Positions 25,942 through 34,751 of a DNA stretch of 64,000 bases are shown piece after piece. Made by a program: the position numbers and the translations under genes. The notes under the pieces were generated by a model. The model was not told where the DNA came from, searched no databases, and saw only the letters and a program-made list of their open reading frames with translations. Source of the stretch: an uncultured Paracoccaceae bacterium. Its GTDB lineage: Bacteria; Pseudomonadota; Alphaproteobacteria; Rhodobacterales; Rhodobacteraceae. Position 1 is the stretch's first letter; every line of letters begins with the position of its first letter. The stretch lies in assembly GCA_947498985.1 (NCBI GenBank), contig CANMMF010000008.1:231988-295987 (forward strand), given 5' to 3'.

Positions 25942-27740
25942 CCGACGACGCGGCCCGCATCGCCAAACGCCGCAAGGGCAAGAAGCGCCGCAACGACACC
26001 GCGGACGGGCCGACGGGGCCGCTTTTCGGCTGGCTCTGGCGCAATTACCTGACGCGCTATCGCGGGCTGATGGCGGTTGCGCTGATCTTCATGGCGATCG
26101 AGGGCAGCATGTACGGGCTGCTCAGCTACATGATGAAGCCGATGTTCGACGATGTCTTTATCGGCGGCAATCGCGACGCGCTGGTCTGGGTGGGCCTCGC
26201 GGTGCTGGGCATCTTCATGGCGCGCGCCACCGCGTCGGTGATCCAGAAGGTGCTGCTCACGCGGATCAGCCAGATGACCATCGGCGACATCCGTCAGGCC
26301 ATGCTGGCGCATCTGATGCGGCTCGACATGAGCTTTCACCAGACGCTGGGGCCGGGCTACCTCATCCAGCGGGTGGAGGGCGATGTGGGTGCCATCGCCA
26401 AGGTCTGGTCGACGCTGATCACCGGCGCGGGCCGCGACGTGGTGGCGCTGATCTCGCTGCTGGCGGTGGCGATCAGCATCGACTGGCTCTGGACGCTGGT
26501 GGCGCTGATCGGCGCGCCGCTGCTGATCGGGCCGTCGATGCTGGCGCAGCGCTATGTGCGGGTCAACGCCCGGGTGGCGCGCGATCTGGCGGCGAACCTG
26601 TCGAACCGGCTGCACGAGGTCTTTCACGGCATCATGCCGGTCAAGCTCAACGGGCTGGAGCGCTACCAGTCCGCCCGCTACCGCGACCTGACCAAGCAGC
26701 GCATTCGGATCGAGACAAAGTCGAGCTTTGGCCAGGCCTCGCTGCCCGGGCTGATCGACATCATGTCGGGCATCGGTTTTGTCGGGGTGCTGTTTTACGG
26801 CGGCAGCCAGATCCTCGAAGGGCAGAAGACCGTCGGCGATTTCATGGCGTTTTTCACCGCCATCGGGCTCGCGTTCGAGCCGTTGCGGCGGCTGGGCACG
26901 ATCTCGGGCATCTGGCAGGTCGCCGCCGCCAGTATCGAGCGGATCCGGGAGCTGTTGCAGACCGTGCCGAAGCTGCGCGATCCTGCGGAGCCTGTGCCTG
27001 CGCCGGAGGGCGTGCCCGGCGTGCGCTTGCAGGATGTTGTGCTGAATTACGGCGAGGCGCAGGTGCTGCGCGGGCTCAGTTTCACCGCCGAGGCGGGCAA
27101 GACCACCGCGCTTGTGGGCCCGTCGGGGGCGGGTAAATCGACGGTGTTCAACCTGCTGACGCGGCTTGTGGATCCGGAACAGGGCTCGGTTTCGCTTGGC
27201 GACGTGCCGGTCGACGCCATGACGCTGCGCGACCTGCGCGGGCTGATTTCGGTGGTCACGCAGGACGCCGCCCTTTTTGACGAGACGTTGCGCGAAAACG
27301 TGCTTCTGGGGCGGGACAATGTCGATGACGCGGCGCTGCATGCGGCACTGGACGCGGCCCATGTCTCCGACTTCCTGCCGCGTGTGGACAAGGGGCTCGA
27401 TGCCGCCGCCGGGCCGCGGGGCGCCAACCTCTCGGGCGGGCAGCGCCAGCGCATCGCCATCGCCCGCGCGCTCTTGCGCGACACGCCGGTGCTGCTGCTG
27501 GATGAGGCCACCTCGGCGCTCGATGCGCAATCCGAAGCGGTTGTGCAGGACGCGCTGGAGCGGCTGAGCGAAGGCCGCACCACGCTGGTTATCGCACACC
27601 GGCTTTCCACCGTGCGCAATGCCGACAAGATCGTGGTCATGGATCAGGGCCGGGTGCTGGACGAAGGCACGCATGACGCGCTGATCGCGCGGCCCGGCCC
27701 CTATCGCGACCTCTACCAGTTGCAGTTCAAGAGCGACTGA
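25938..27740 (+). CDS. ABC exporter, fused permease-ATPase (MsbA/lipid flippase-like)
   Basis: A 600-residue half-transporter. A basic N-terminus is followed by six transmembrane helices (about residues 40-320) and a nucleotide-binding domain: Walker [11 protein letters not shown] (393-402), Q-loop VVTQDAALFDETLRENVLLG, signature LSGGQRQRIAIARALL, Walker B VLLLDEATSALD, H-loop AHRLSTV. The fold and motif set match MsbA-like lipid exporters, but multidrug export is equally possible on sequence alone. Translationally coupled to the preceding phosphatase. Confidence 0.94.
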   Translation: MTDDAARIAKRRKGKKRRNDTADGPTGPLFGWLWRNYLTRYRGLMAVALIFMAIEGSMYGLLSYMMKPMFDDVFIGGNRDALVWVGLAVLGIFMARATASVIQKVLLTRISQMTIGDIRQAMLAHLMRLDMSFHQTLGPGYLIQRVEGDVGAIAKVWSTLITGAGRDVVALISLLAVAISIDWLWTLVALIGAPLLIGPSMLAQRYVRVNARVARDLAANLSNRLHEVFHGIMPVKLNGLERYQSARYRDLTKQRIRIETKSSFGQASLPGLIDIMSGIGFVGVLFYGGSQILEGQKTVGDFMAFFTAIGLAFEPLRRLGTISGIWQVAAASIERIRELLQTVPKLRDPAEPVPAPEGVPGVRLQDVVLNYGEAQVLRGLSFTAEAGKTTALVGPSGAGKSTVFNLLTRLVDPEQGSVSLGDVPVDAMTLRDLRGLISVVTQDAALFDETLRENVLLGRDNVDDAALHAALDAAHVSDFLPRVDKGLDAAAGPRGANLSGGQRQRIAIARALLRDTPVLLLDEATSALDAQSEAVVQDALERLSEGRTTLVIAHRLSTVRNADKIVVMDQGRVLDEGTHDALIARPGPYRDLYQLQFKSD

Positions 27741-27781
27741 GACGGTGCGGCCTGCGCGGCAGGCGGGCGACCCGGTCTCAG
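27737..27781. terminator. Cruciform between convergent genes
   Basis: Outer arms CTGAGAC / GTCTCAG and an inner stem GCCTGC-GCG-GCAGGC lie exactly between the convergent ABC exporter and glycosyltransferase genes; the outer arms contain both stop codons. The symmetry would give the same structure in both transcripts. No T-run is present, so it may act as a bidirectional 3'-end structure. Confidence 0.45.
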
Positions 27782-28452
27782 CGCCGATACGCCTCCGCCA
27801 GCACTTTGGGATCGGTGCCCGCAAAATACCGCGTCAGCGTCAGAAGATTGCTGCCGCCACGCTGCAGCCAGCCCTGGCGGCGGTATTTCTCGGCGCTGGT
27901 TCTGGCCACCGCATCCAGCGGGCGCAGCACCGGCAGGGCCCGCGCCAGCGCCACGTCCTCCATCAGCGGGATGTCCGGATAGCCCCCGGCCTGCGCATAA
28001 CTTGCCCGGTCCACCAGCAGGCCCTGATCGCCATAAGGCAGCCCCAGCGCGCGCGAGCGCAGATGTGCCCAGCCCGCGACAAAGCCCGGCGCAAAGCCCG
28101 GCGCATCGAATTTCAGCCGGAAGTAATACGCCCCCCGCGCGCCCAGCACCGATGCCGCCGCCGCGGCCCAGCCCGGCCCCAGCACCGTGTCCGCATGCAA
28201 AAAGAGCAACCAGTCGCCGCGCGCCGCCTCTGCCCCGCGGCGCAGCTGCCCGCCGCGCGACGCAGGCCCGGAGACGATCCGCGCGCCCACCGCATCGGCG
28301 ATCTCCAGCGTCGCATCGCCGGAGCCGCCATCCGAGATGACCAGATCGCGGATCAGCCCTTTTGTGAGCCCCTGCGACAGCGCCTCCACGCAGGCGGGCA
28401 ACGCGCTTTCGGCGTTCAGGGTCGGGATCACGATGGAAATCGGTGCGCGCAT
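27778..28452 (-). CDS. TIGR04283-type glycosyltransferase (arsenosugar biosynthesis family)
   Basis: A 224-residue GT2-like enzyme: SIVIPTLNAESALPACVEAL, VISDGGSGDATLEIA, SRGGQLRRGAEAARGDWLLFLHADT (the HAD at the nucleotide-sugar site), YGDQGLLVDRASYAQAGGYPDIPLMEDVALARAL. This matches the family called transferase 2, rSAM/selenodomain-associated, some members of which take part in arsenosugar synthesis. The usual partner genes (a radical SAM protein, the TIGR04282 partner) are not adjacent, so the acceptor is uncertain. Convergent with the ABC exporter, divergent from ygfZ. Confidence 0.88.
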   Translation of the reverse strand: MRAPISIVIPTLNAESALPACVEALSQGLTKGLIRDLVISDGGSGDATLEIADAVGARIVSGPASRGGQLRRGAEAARGDWLLFLHADTVLGPGWAAAAASVLGARGAYYFRLKFDAPGFAPGFVAGWAHLRSRALGLPYGDQGLLVDRASYAQAGGYPDIPLMEDVALARALPVLRPLDAVARTSAEKYRRQGWLQRGGSNLLTLTRYFAGTDPKVLAEAYRR

Positions 28453-28516
28453 CGGGGGTCTGTTTCCTCGGCTGTTGCTGCCCTATATGGCACGGGAAGG
28501 CAAAAGGGGAATGGCC

Positions 28517-29272
28517 ATGGGCAATTCAGATCGCGTGGTGTTGCGTGTCGGCGGTGCAGAGGCGCGCGACTTCCTGCAGGGGTTGGTGACCAACGATGTG
28601 CGCAAGCTCGATTCCGGGCTGGTCTATGCCGCGATGCTGACGCCGCAGGGCAAATACCTGGCGGATTTCTTCCTTGTGCCATCGGATGACGGCGTGCTGC
28701 TCGACGTCGATGCAGGCCTCGCGCCCGGCCTCAGGCAGCGGCTGACGATGTACAAGCTGCGCCGCGCGATCGAGATCGAGGAGACCGACATCACCGTCAC
28801 CCGCGGTCTGGGCGCGCCGCCCGAGGGCGCCTTTGCCGACCCGCGCGATCCGTCGCTGGGCTGGCGCGGCTATGGCGGCCAGCATGGCGAAGAGGCCGAC
28901 TGGGACGGGCTGCGCGTCGCGGCCTGCGTGCCTCAAAGCGGGGTGGAGCTCACCCCAGACACCTTCATCCTCGAGGCCGGGTTCGAACGGCTGAGCGGCG
29001 TCGATTTCCGCAAGGGCTGTTATGTCGGCCAGGAGGTGACGGCGCGCATGAAACACAAGACGGAGCTCCGCAAGGGTCTGGCTGTGGTCGATGTCGACGG
29101 CACCGCGTCCCCCGGCACCGAGATCGCCAGCGGCGGCAAGGTGGCGGGCACGCTTTTCACGCAGTCCCGGGGTCGCGGCATCGCCTATCTGCGCTTTGAC
29201 CGCGCGGGCGCGGATATGCAGGCCGGAGACGCAAAGGTCCGCTGGCCTCAGGCCGGTCAAGGCGACGTCTGA
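28517..29272 (+). CDS. ygfZ: Folate-binding protein YgfZ, Fe-S cluster assembly factor
   Basis: A 251-residue protein of the GcvT-like fold. The diagnostic motif KGCYVGQEV is intact with its Cys, and the N-terminal GAEARDFLQGLVTNDVRKL block is typical. It uses tetrahydrofolate to help maintain or repair certain Fe-S enzymes. The start is set at the ATG 28517, which sits about 6 bases after AAGGGGA; the ATG at 28511 is too close to that site. The 3' end overlaps the convergent GNAT gene by 16 bp. Confidence 0.93.
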   Translation: MGNSDRVVLRVGGAEARDFLQGLVTNDVRKLDSGLVYAAMLTPQGKYLADFFLVPSDDGVLLDVDAGLAPGLRQRLTMYKLRRAIEIEETDITVTRGLGAPPEGAFADPRDPSLGWRGYGGQHGEEADWDGLRVAACVPQSGVELTPDTFILEAGFERLSGVDFRKGCYVGQEVTARMKHKTELRKGLAVVDVDGTASPGTEIASGGKVAGTLFTQSRGRGIAYLRFDRAGADMQAGDAKVRWPQAGQGDV

Positions 29273-29730
29273 CGCTTCTCGAACCCCTGAACAGCCAGGT
29301 CCGCACCCGCCGACCGCATCAGCGCTGCCGAGGCGTCGTTGAACGCGTGTACAAGACTGAACCAGCCGGTGCAGCCTGCCGTGGCGATATCCGCCTCGAA
29401 CCGCGTCACCAGCCGGCGCGCGACGCCGCGCCTGCGCCACGAGGCCTGCACCATCACGTGATCAAGCTGGGCGCGCCGCAGATCGTGGCGCAGCACATCG
29501 CGCGCCTGCTCGGCCACGCGCCACATCAGGTAGCCACGCGCCACCCCATCGGTCCGGTAGAGCAGGATACGTGCGCCATTTCCCATGGCCCCCGCCAGAA
29601 ACGCGCGGAGCATGTCCGGCGTCGCCGCATCGTGAAAGCGGTGGGGAATGTGCGCTACGTGCAGCGCCTGCAGGTCGCGCAGGAGATCCGCCACATCGGG
29701 GATGTCGTCGAGCGTTGCTTCGGTGATCAT
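29257..29730 (-). CDS. GNAT family N-acetyltransferase
   Basis: A 157-residue acetyltransferase. The acetyl-CoA pocket is visible as LDHVMVQASWRRRGVARRLVTRFEADIA (the Q/RxxGxG/A-like P-loop, WRRRGVA), followed by WFSLVHAFNDASAALMRSAGA, the usual C-terminal beta-bulge region. The acyl acceptor cannot be inferred. It shares 16 bp with the 3' end of ygfZ on the opposite strand. Confidence 0.9.
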   Translation of the reverse strand: MITEATLDDIPDVADLLRDLQALHVAHIPHRFHDAATPDMLRAFLAGAMGNGARILLYRTDGVARGYLMWRVAEQARDVLRHDLRRAQLDHVMVQASWRRRGVARRLVTRFEADIATAGCTGWFSLVHAFNDASAALMRSAGADLAVQGFEKRQTSP

Positions 29731-29874
29731 GAAAATGCCTCCTGGCTGGGGGGCCGGAGGCTTTCGGGATCTAGTGGCAGGACCCCCGGCAAATGCACGG
29801 GGGTTGGGACGGGCCGCGCGGGTTATGCGGGTCCGGGATAAAACGCGCGGCCGTTGCGGCGGATCCGGCAGTTG

Positions 29875-30438
29875 TCAGGCACGTTCCGAATACTCCATGG
29901 TCTCGGTGTTCACGACGATCGCCTCGCCCTGCCCCACAAATGGCGGCACGGAGACGCGCACGCCATTGTCGAGGATGGCGGGTTTGAAGCTGTTGGCCGC
30001 GGTCTGGCCCTTGACGACCGGCTCGGTCTCTTCGATCACGCAGGTCACTTTCTGCGGCAGGCTCGCGTTCAGCGCCTCCGCCTCGTAGAACTCCACCTGA
30101 ATGGTCATGCCGTCCTGCAGGAACGGGCGGCGTTCGCCGAGGATCTCTGCCGCCAGCTGCACCTGGTCATAGGTCTCGGTGTCCATGAAGATCAGCATGC
30201 CGTCATCTTCGTAAAGAAACTGCATGTCTTTCTGCTCGAGACGCACGCGCTCCACTTTATCGGCGCTTCGAAACCTTTCGTTAAGCTTTGAGCCGTTACG
30301 AAGGTTGCGCAGCTCGACCTGCGCAAAAGCGCCGCCTTTGCCGGGCTTCACATGGTCGACCTTAACGGCGGCCCAAAGGCCGTCATTATGTTCCAGAACG
30401 TTGCCGGGGCGGATTTCGTTCCCGTTAATTTTAGGCAT
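29875..30438 (-). CDS. efp: Translation elongation factor P
   Basis: A 187-residue EF-P with its three beta-barrel domains: KOW-like domain I ([20 protein letters not shown]), and OB-domains II and III ([22 protein letters not shown] ... [24 protein letters not shown]). The conserved loop [12 protein letters not shown] carries Lys34, the residue modified in many bacteria. It relieves ribosome stalling at polyproline. It stands alone and is divergent from the DUF6280 gene; no epmA/epmB is seen nearby. Confidence 0.97.
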   Translation of the reverse strand: MPKINGNEIRPGNVLEHNDGLWAAVKVDHVKPGKGGAFAQVELRNLRNGSKLNERFRSADKVERVRLEQKDMQFLYEDDGMLIFMDTETYDQVQLAAEILGERRPFLQDGMTIQVEFYEAEALNASLPQKVTCVIEETEPVVKGQTAANSFKPAILDNGVRVSVPPFVGQGEAIVVNTETMEYSERA

Positions 30439-30656
30439 GTGTCAAAACCATGGCAAAAGGTTGATGAATTGTTGACGAGACCTATATCTGGCCCTGCATG
30501 ACCTGGCAAGACAACGATATCTCGTGCTGCACCTGCAGAAAGCCATGCGCTGAGTGCATGGATGCTATGCAAAATCAGGGTATCCGAATCGCGCCGAATG
30601 CGTCATAACACGCGTCACGCCGTAAAACACAAGAGCCAAAAAACAAAGGTCGAACC

Positions 30657-30980
30657 ATGAAAGATTTCGTTGACGGCACCGCCTTCAATGCTGAGCAAGG
30701 CAATCGCGCGCGCAAGCTGTTCGCCGCGGTGGTGCTGGCTGCCCTGGACGACGCAATCGCCGACGACAAGAAATATGGCAACGGTCCGGAGCAGATCGCT
30801 CGCTGGGCCCGCTCGCGCGATGGGCGCGAGGTGCTGTCCTGCGCCGGAATCGACCCCAACGAGCGGGTTGTGAACGGGCTTATGGAATTTGTCGGCAAGG
30901 GTGTCCGCACCTCCGTCGCGCTCTCGCGCGAGGAAAGCGAGCGCCGCAATGCCGCCGCACAGCAGGCCGAAGCCGCCTGA
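30657..30980 (+). CDS. DUF6280 family protein
   Basis: A 107-residue cytoplasmic protein, highly conserved-looking (MKDFVDGTAFNAEQGNRARKL, AALDDAIADDKKYGNGPEQIARWARSRDGREVLSCAGIDPNERVV), recalled as DUF6280, a small protein typical of Rhodobacterales. No catalytic motif; function unknown. It is followed by an intrinsic terminator, so it is a single-gene unit with its own promoter in the 218-bp gap shared with efp. Confidence 0.85.
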   Translation: MKDFVDGTAFNAEQGNRARKLFAAVVLAALDDAIADDKKYGNGPEQIARWARSRDGREVLSCAGIDPNERVVNGLMEFVGKGVRTSVALSREESERRNAAAQQAEAA

Positions 30981-31004
30981 TCATCTGCATCGCAGGTTGA
31001 AAGG

Positions 31005-31028
31005 CGCGTCCGTCGGGGCGCGTTTTTT
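31005..31028 (+). terminator. Intrinsic terminator after the DUF6280 gene
   Basis: A 7-bp stem CGCGTCC / GGGCGCG (with one T-G pair) and loop GTCG is followed directly by six T residues, 24 bases after the stop codon. A textbook Rho-independent terminator. Confidence 0.85.
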
Positions 31029-31071
31029 CTGTTCTGGCGGCACCCGCTTGACCCGGCGGAAGCGCGCTGCG

Positions 31072-31641
31072 TCAGAAAAACAGCAGCCATTGCCGCATGA
31101 CCCAGAGCTCGGCCAGCAACAGCGTGACCCACAGCCCCCGCATGTGCAGGCTGTCCACCTTGCGCCACAGCACAATCGCAGCGATGGTCGCCAGCGCCGC
31201 TTCCAGCGGCGCGACGATGCCCGCATGCCGGCTGCTGTCCCAATAGCTGACGGGACTCTCAAAGACCCACCAGCTCAGCGGAAAGAAATGCGGGCGGGCG
31301 TCGTCATTGTGCAGCAGGAAGTCGAAGCCCAGGTGCAGCAGCCCTGCCCCGGCAAAAGCGATCAGCGCGAGCCTGTCGCGCCAGAACGCGAATGCCAACA
31401 ACGCGCCCCAGAGCACAAACGAATTGTCGATGGCGAAGACGGTCTGCCAGGCGTCGGAGAAGTATAGCTCTCCGAAGACGACGTTGGGCGGGATCTGCAG
31501 CACAAAGAGCGACACGCCCGCCATCACGTAAAGCGACAGATCCGGCAGGATCGCGCCCGCAAGCGCGGCGGCGATCACACCCGGGGCGATGGTGCGGGAA
31601 AAGGCGGCGGCGCCAACCAGCAGATGGGCGGGCGTGTTCAC
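31072..31641 (-). CDS. Integral membrane protein of unknown function
   Basis: A 189-residue protein with about five transmembrane helices (VIAAALAGAILPDLSLYVMAGVSLFVLQI, LWGALLAFAFW, LALIAFAGAGLLHLGFDFLL, IVAPLEAALATIAAIVLW, GLWVTLLLAELWVMRQWLLFF). The N-terminal MNTPAHLLVGAAAF and the HxxFDFxLHxD motif recall metal-dependent hydrolase-like membrane proteins (DUF457/YdjM); homologues are often labelled CobQ without evidence. It lies 13 bp downstream of the PopZ-like gene on the same strand and may be co-transcribed. Confidence 0.75.
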   Translation of the reverse strand: MNTPAHLLVGAAAFSRTIAPGVIAAALAGAILPDLSLYVMAGVSLFVLQIPPNVVFGELYFSDAWQTVFAIDNSFVLWGALLAFAFWRDRLALIAFAGAGLLHLGFDFLLHNDDARPHFFPLSWWVFESPVSYWDSSRHAGIVAPLEAALATIAAIVLWRKVDSLHMRGLWVTLLLAELWVMRQWLLFF

Positions 31642-31654
31642 CGCGCCCGCATGG

Positions 31655-33178
31655 TCAGTCGAAATCCTGGCTCATCAGCACGCGATGGATCTCGCGGCGG
31701 ACCAGCTTGCGCACGTTCCGGGTGATCCGTTCGCCCAGCGCGCCCTGCAACTCCTGTCGGACGATATCGGCCACCACATCGCGCAGCACGTCCTCGTCGA
31801 TGGTGGCGGGCTCTGCCCCGTACCATTTGTCGGGGGCCGTGGCGTCTGACGCGGCCTGTTTGCCCGGCGCCGCGTCCTCGTCGTGGTCCCGCCATTCCAG
31901 CGTCTGGGCGGGGCGATGCACAAAGGCGGCATTGCCGCCGGAGCTGTCATCCTCGTCTTCCCAATCGTCGGGGGTGCGGGCGACCACTTCTTCCAGAGCC
32001 GCGATCTTGCTTTCGAGGGATACACGCGCCGCGGGTTGATCGGCGCCTGCGTCACTTTCCGAAACGGCGTCAGAGGCTTCCGCGTCGTCGCTCATGTCCT
32101 GCGTGAACTCCGGCACCGCTTCCGCGTCGGAGATATCGTCGGCAGCTGCGTCGTGTTCGGCCTCATCCGGACGCCCTGCTTCGGCTTCCGCCGCATCCTC
32201 CGCCTCAGGCAGGCTCTCTGCCTCTGTGTGCGGCTCTGGCGCGGCATCCCCATCGGGCGCGGCACTTTCATCCGGCACGGCCTCATTGATGGCCTCTAGC
32301 GTGGCGTCCGCCTCACTGGTGGCTTCGTCGGGACGTGTCGTGTCCTCGACCTCCTCTGCCTCAGCCGCCGCGTCGAGCGGAGCAGCCTCCAGCTCCGCCT
32401 CCGCCTCACCTTCGTCAACAAGCTCGGCGTCTTCGACCTCAGCCGCGGGTTCGGCCACACGTGTGTCGGACCAGCTGTCGAGATCGGCATCCTGCGACGC
32501 CTCTTCGACATCGTCTTCGTAGTCGAGAAGCGCCTCGAGCGTGGAGTTCTCTTCCTCGTCGGGATCCTGCACCAGATCCGAAATGTCCGTGTCGGAGGCG
32601 TTGGTCACACCCTCCGGCACCTCGTCGAGCGCGCGGGACACCTCTTCGGCGACCAGCGCCCCGAGCAGCGCGCTGGTGTCCTTGAAGGTGATCTCGTCGG
32701 TTGTGGTCATCACATCCCGGGGCGTTTCTTGCCGGGCGGTGCCCTCCTGTGGTGCCTCATCCCTGCCGGGCTCCGCTGCGTCCTCGGCCGCGGTGTCCCG
32801 ATCAGCCGCGCTCGCCTCGTCCGCCCGGGCTTGTGCCGCGGCCTGTTCTTCCGCGCGGGTCTCGCGCGCATTCATGAGCGTCGCCCAGCTTCCGGCCTTG
32901 CGCACGACCCGTTGCATCTGCGCCGGTGCAGGGGGCTCCGCCGGCTCTGCGGGCAGGTCGGGATTGGTCAGCAGCGCCGGTCCGTCCTCGCTTTTTTCGG
33001 CGTTGTCCCTGGTCCGGGCGCCATCGTCCTCTTTCACCCGCAAGGCGGGCGTCAGCACCAGACGGTCGGGCTCCGGCGCCGCGGCGGGCGCGGGTTTCGG
33101 ACGCGAATCCTCGGACACGAGCCTGCGAATTGAGGACAATACGTCCTCGATTTCGACGTTTGTTACTGGATCGGACAT
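31655..33178 (-). CDS. PopZ-like acidic scaffold protein
   Basis: A 507-residue protein. The N-terminal ~30 residues (IEDVLSSIRRLVSEDSRP) resemble the short helical start of PopZ (a MEEILASIRRIISED-like motif, recalled). Next is a very long Glu/Asp/Ala-rich disordered middle (about residues 60-440), then a helical C-terminus (VLRDVVADIVRQELQGALGE ... VRKLVRREIHRVL) like the DUF2497 oligomerisation region. Its place directly after tolC and pcm matches the gene order recalled around popZ in Caulobacter. PopZ forms polar condensates that anchor ParB and other factors. The middle is several times longer than Caulobacter PopZ's. Function here is inferred from architecture plus synteny. Confidence 0.65.
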   Translation of the reverse strand: MSDPVTNVEIEDVLSSIRRLVSEDSRPKPAPAAAPEPDRLVLTPALRVKEDDGARTRDNAEKSEDGPALLTNPDLPAEPAEPPAPAQMQRVVRKAGSWATLMNARETRAEEQAAAQARADEASAADRDTAAEDAAEPGRDEAPQEGTARQETPRDVMTTTDEITFKDTSALLGALVAEEVSRALDEVPEGVTNASDTDISDLVQDPDEEENSTLEALLDYEDDVEEASQDADLDSWSDTRVAEPAAEVEDAELVDEGEAEAELEAAPLDAAAEAEEVEDTTRPDEATSEADATLEAINEAVPDESAAPDGDAAPEPHTEAESLPEAEDAAEAEAGRPDEAEHDAAADDISDAEAVPEFTQDMSDDAEASDAVSESDAGADQPAARVSLESKIAALEEVVARTPDDWEDEDDSSGGNAAFVHRPAQTLEWRDHDEDAAPGKQAASDATAPDKWYGAEPATIDEDVLRDVVADIVRQELQGALGERITRNVRKLVRREIHRVLMSQDFD

Positions 33179-33249
33179 TCTTGTTCCACTCTCGCCTCGG
33201 GCCGCAGTTTACCCGCAAGCAGAGATTCTCTCAACAGATGTCGAAAAAA

Positions 33250-34686
33250 CTAATCTTTTCCGAGCGCACGCAGCACTCGGTCGAGCTGTTTGCCCTGATT
33301 GCTGAGCGATGCGGGGGCGTCCTTGACGAGGTTGTAGTACTCCGCCGGATCGTAGCGCGGCACATCGAGCCCCAGATCCTCGACCGTCAGACGGCCCAGG
33401 GAGGCGAGAATCGCGTAGCCCGCAAGGGTTTCATCCACCTGTGAGGACACCAGATTGGCGCGTGCGTTGAGCAGTTCCTGCTCTGCGTCGAGCACGTCCA
33501 GCGTGGTGCGAGAGCCAAGCTTGGCCTCTTCGCGCACACCGCGAAACGCCACCGTGGCCGCGCGCACCTGCGCCTCGAAGGCGACGCGGCTGGCCTGCGC
33601 CACGCGCAGCTGCGCATAGGAGTTGCCGACATTTTGTTGCACATTGTGCCGGACCACGTGCAGGTTGCCACGGGCCTGGTCCCGCTCGGCCATCGCCTGA
33701 CGCACCGCAGAGGCCAGCGCGCCACCCCGGTAAATCGGGCCCTGGGCCGTGATCCCGATGGTGCCGCCGCGGCTGAAATCGTTCTCGCCGAAGTTTTCGG
33801 TCACGCCATATGTGCCGCGCAGGCCAACAGTCGGCTTCAGGCTTGCTTCCGCGATGAGGATGGCTAGCTCGTTGGCGGTCACGAGGTGCTGCGCGCGGGT
33901 CATGTCCGGGTGGAACCGCACCGCTTCGGCCTTGGCCGCCTCGGCATTGCCGGGAAATCGCGGCAGGCCGTTGGGCGCGATCAGGTTGCCGGGCTTGCGC
34001 CCGACCGCGGCGCGATATTCCTCGACCGCGGTGACATAGGCGCCCTCGGCGGACGAGAGCGCGCTGCGGGCGGAGGCCAGCCGGGCCTCGGCCAGCGCCA
34101 CATCGGTGCGCGTGACCTCGCCCACTTCGAAGCGGTCGCGGGCGGCGCGCAGTTCCTGCTGGATCACACGCACGTTGTTCTGCCGCAGGGCCACCGTCTC
34201 GATGGCGCGGCGCACTTCCATATGCGCGGAGACGCCGCGGAACAGCACCTGCTGTTCGATCCCCACCAGCCCCGATCGCGTGGCCAGCACCAGTTCTTTG
34301 GACACATCGACGCCCATCCGGTTGCGGCCCCCGTCAAAGAGCGTGATCGTCGCAATCAGATTGATGCTCGCGGTGTTGTTGGCAAAGCCGTTTTCGGTGA
34401 AGACCGTGCTGGGCGGAACCGTGGCCACAAGGCGGGTCTGGCCGGTTGTGCCGAAGCGCCGGGTCACGTCGCCTTCCCACGACACGACGGGCCGCAGCTC
34501 GGCCACCGCCTGCGCCACATCCTCGTCAGCCGCGCGCAGGACGGCGCGGTTCTGCTCCATCAGACCGCTGTGGCGATAGGCATCCGCCAGTGTCTGTGCC
34601 AGCGAACCGGAGAGTGCCGGTAGCGCCGAGCCGAGACACAGAACCGTCGCGGCCACCCCCGTTCGGAACATTCTGCTCATTGTCAT
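33250..34686 (-). CDS. TolC family outer-membrane efflux/secretion channel
   Basis: A 478-residue outer-membrane factor with a signal peptide (FRTGVAATVLCLGSALPALSGS, cleavage near 27) and the duplicated TolC helical hairpin/beta-barrel repeats: SLAQTLADAYRHSGLMEQNRA, ... GVTRTDVALAEARLASARS ..., FRGVREEAKLGSRTTLDVLDAEQELLNARANLVSSQVDE. It forms the trimeric exit duct for type I secretion or RND pumps. No pump gene is adjacent. It sits between pcm and the PopZ-like gene. The start may be the ATG at 34686 or at 34680. Confidence 0.93.
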   Translation of the reverse strand: MTMSRMFRTGVAATVLCLGSALPALSGSLAQTLADAYRHSGLMEQNRAVLRAADEDVAQAVAELRPVVSWEGDVTRRFGTTGQTRLVATVPPSTVFTENGFANNTASINLIATITLFDGGRNRMGVDVSKELVLATRSGLVGIEQQVLFRGVSAHMEVRRAIETVALRQNNVRVIQQELRAARDRFEVGEVTRTDVALAEARLASARSALSSAEGAYVTAVEEYRAAVGRKPGNLIAPNGLPRFPGNAEAAKAEAVRFHPDMTRAQHLVTANELAILIAEASLKPTVGLRGTYGVTENFGENDFSRGGTIGITAQGPIYRGGALASAVRQAMAERDQARGNLHVVRHNVQQNVGNSYAQLRVAQASRVAFEAQVRAATVAFRGVREEAKLGSRTTLDVLDAEQELLNARANLVSSQVDETLAGYAILASLGRLTVEDLGLDVPRYDPAEYYNLVKDAPASLSNQGKQLDRVLRALGKD

Positions 34687-34751
34687 TTGCCTGATCCGCC
34701 TTTTGTTATGTATCGCGGCCTGTTGGCCTGCGTTGGGACTCGTCTCGATCG

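Noticed and set aside
31655..33178. Treating the long acidic protein as a low-complexity artefact
   Set aside because: Both ends are structured and conserved-looking and the gene order supports a real gene.
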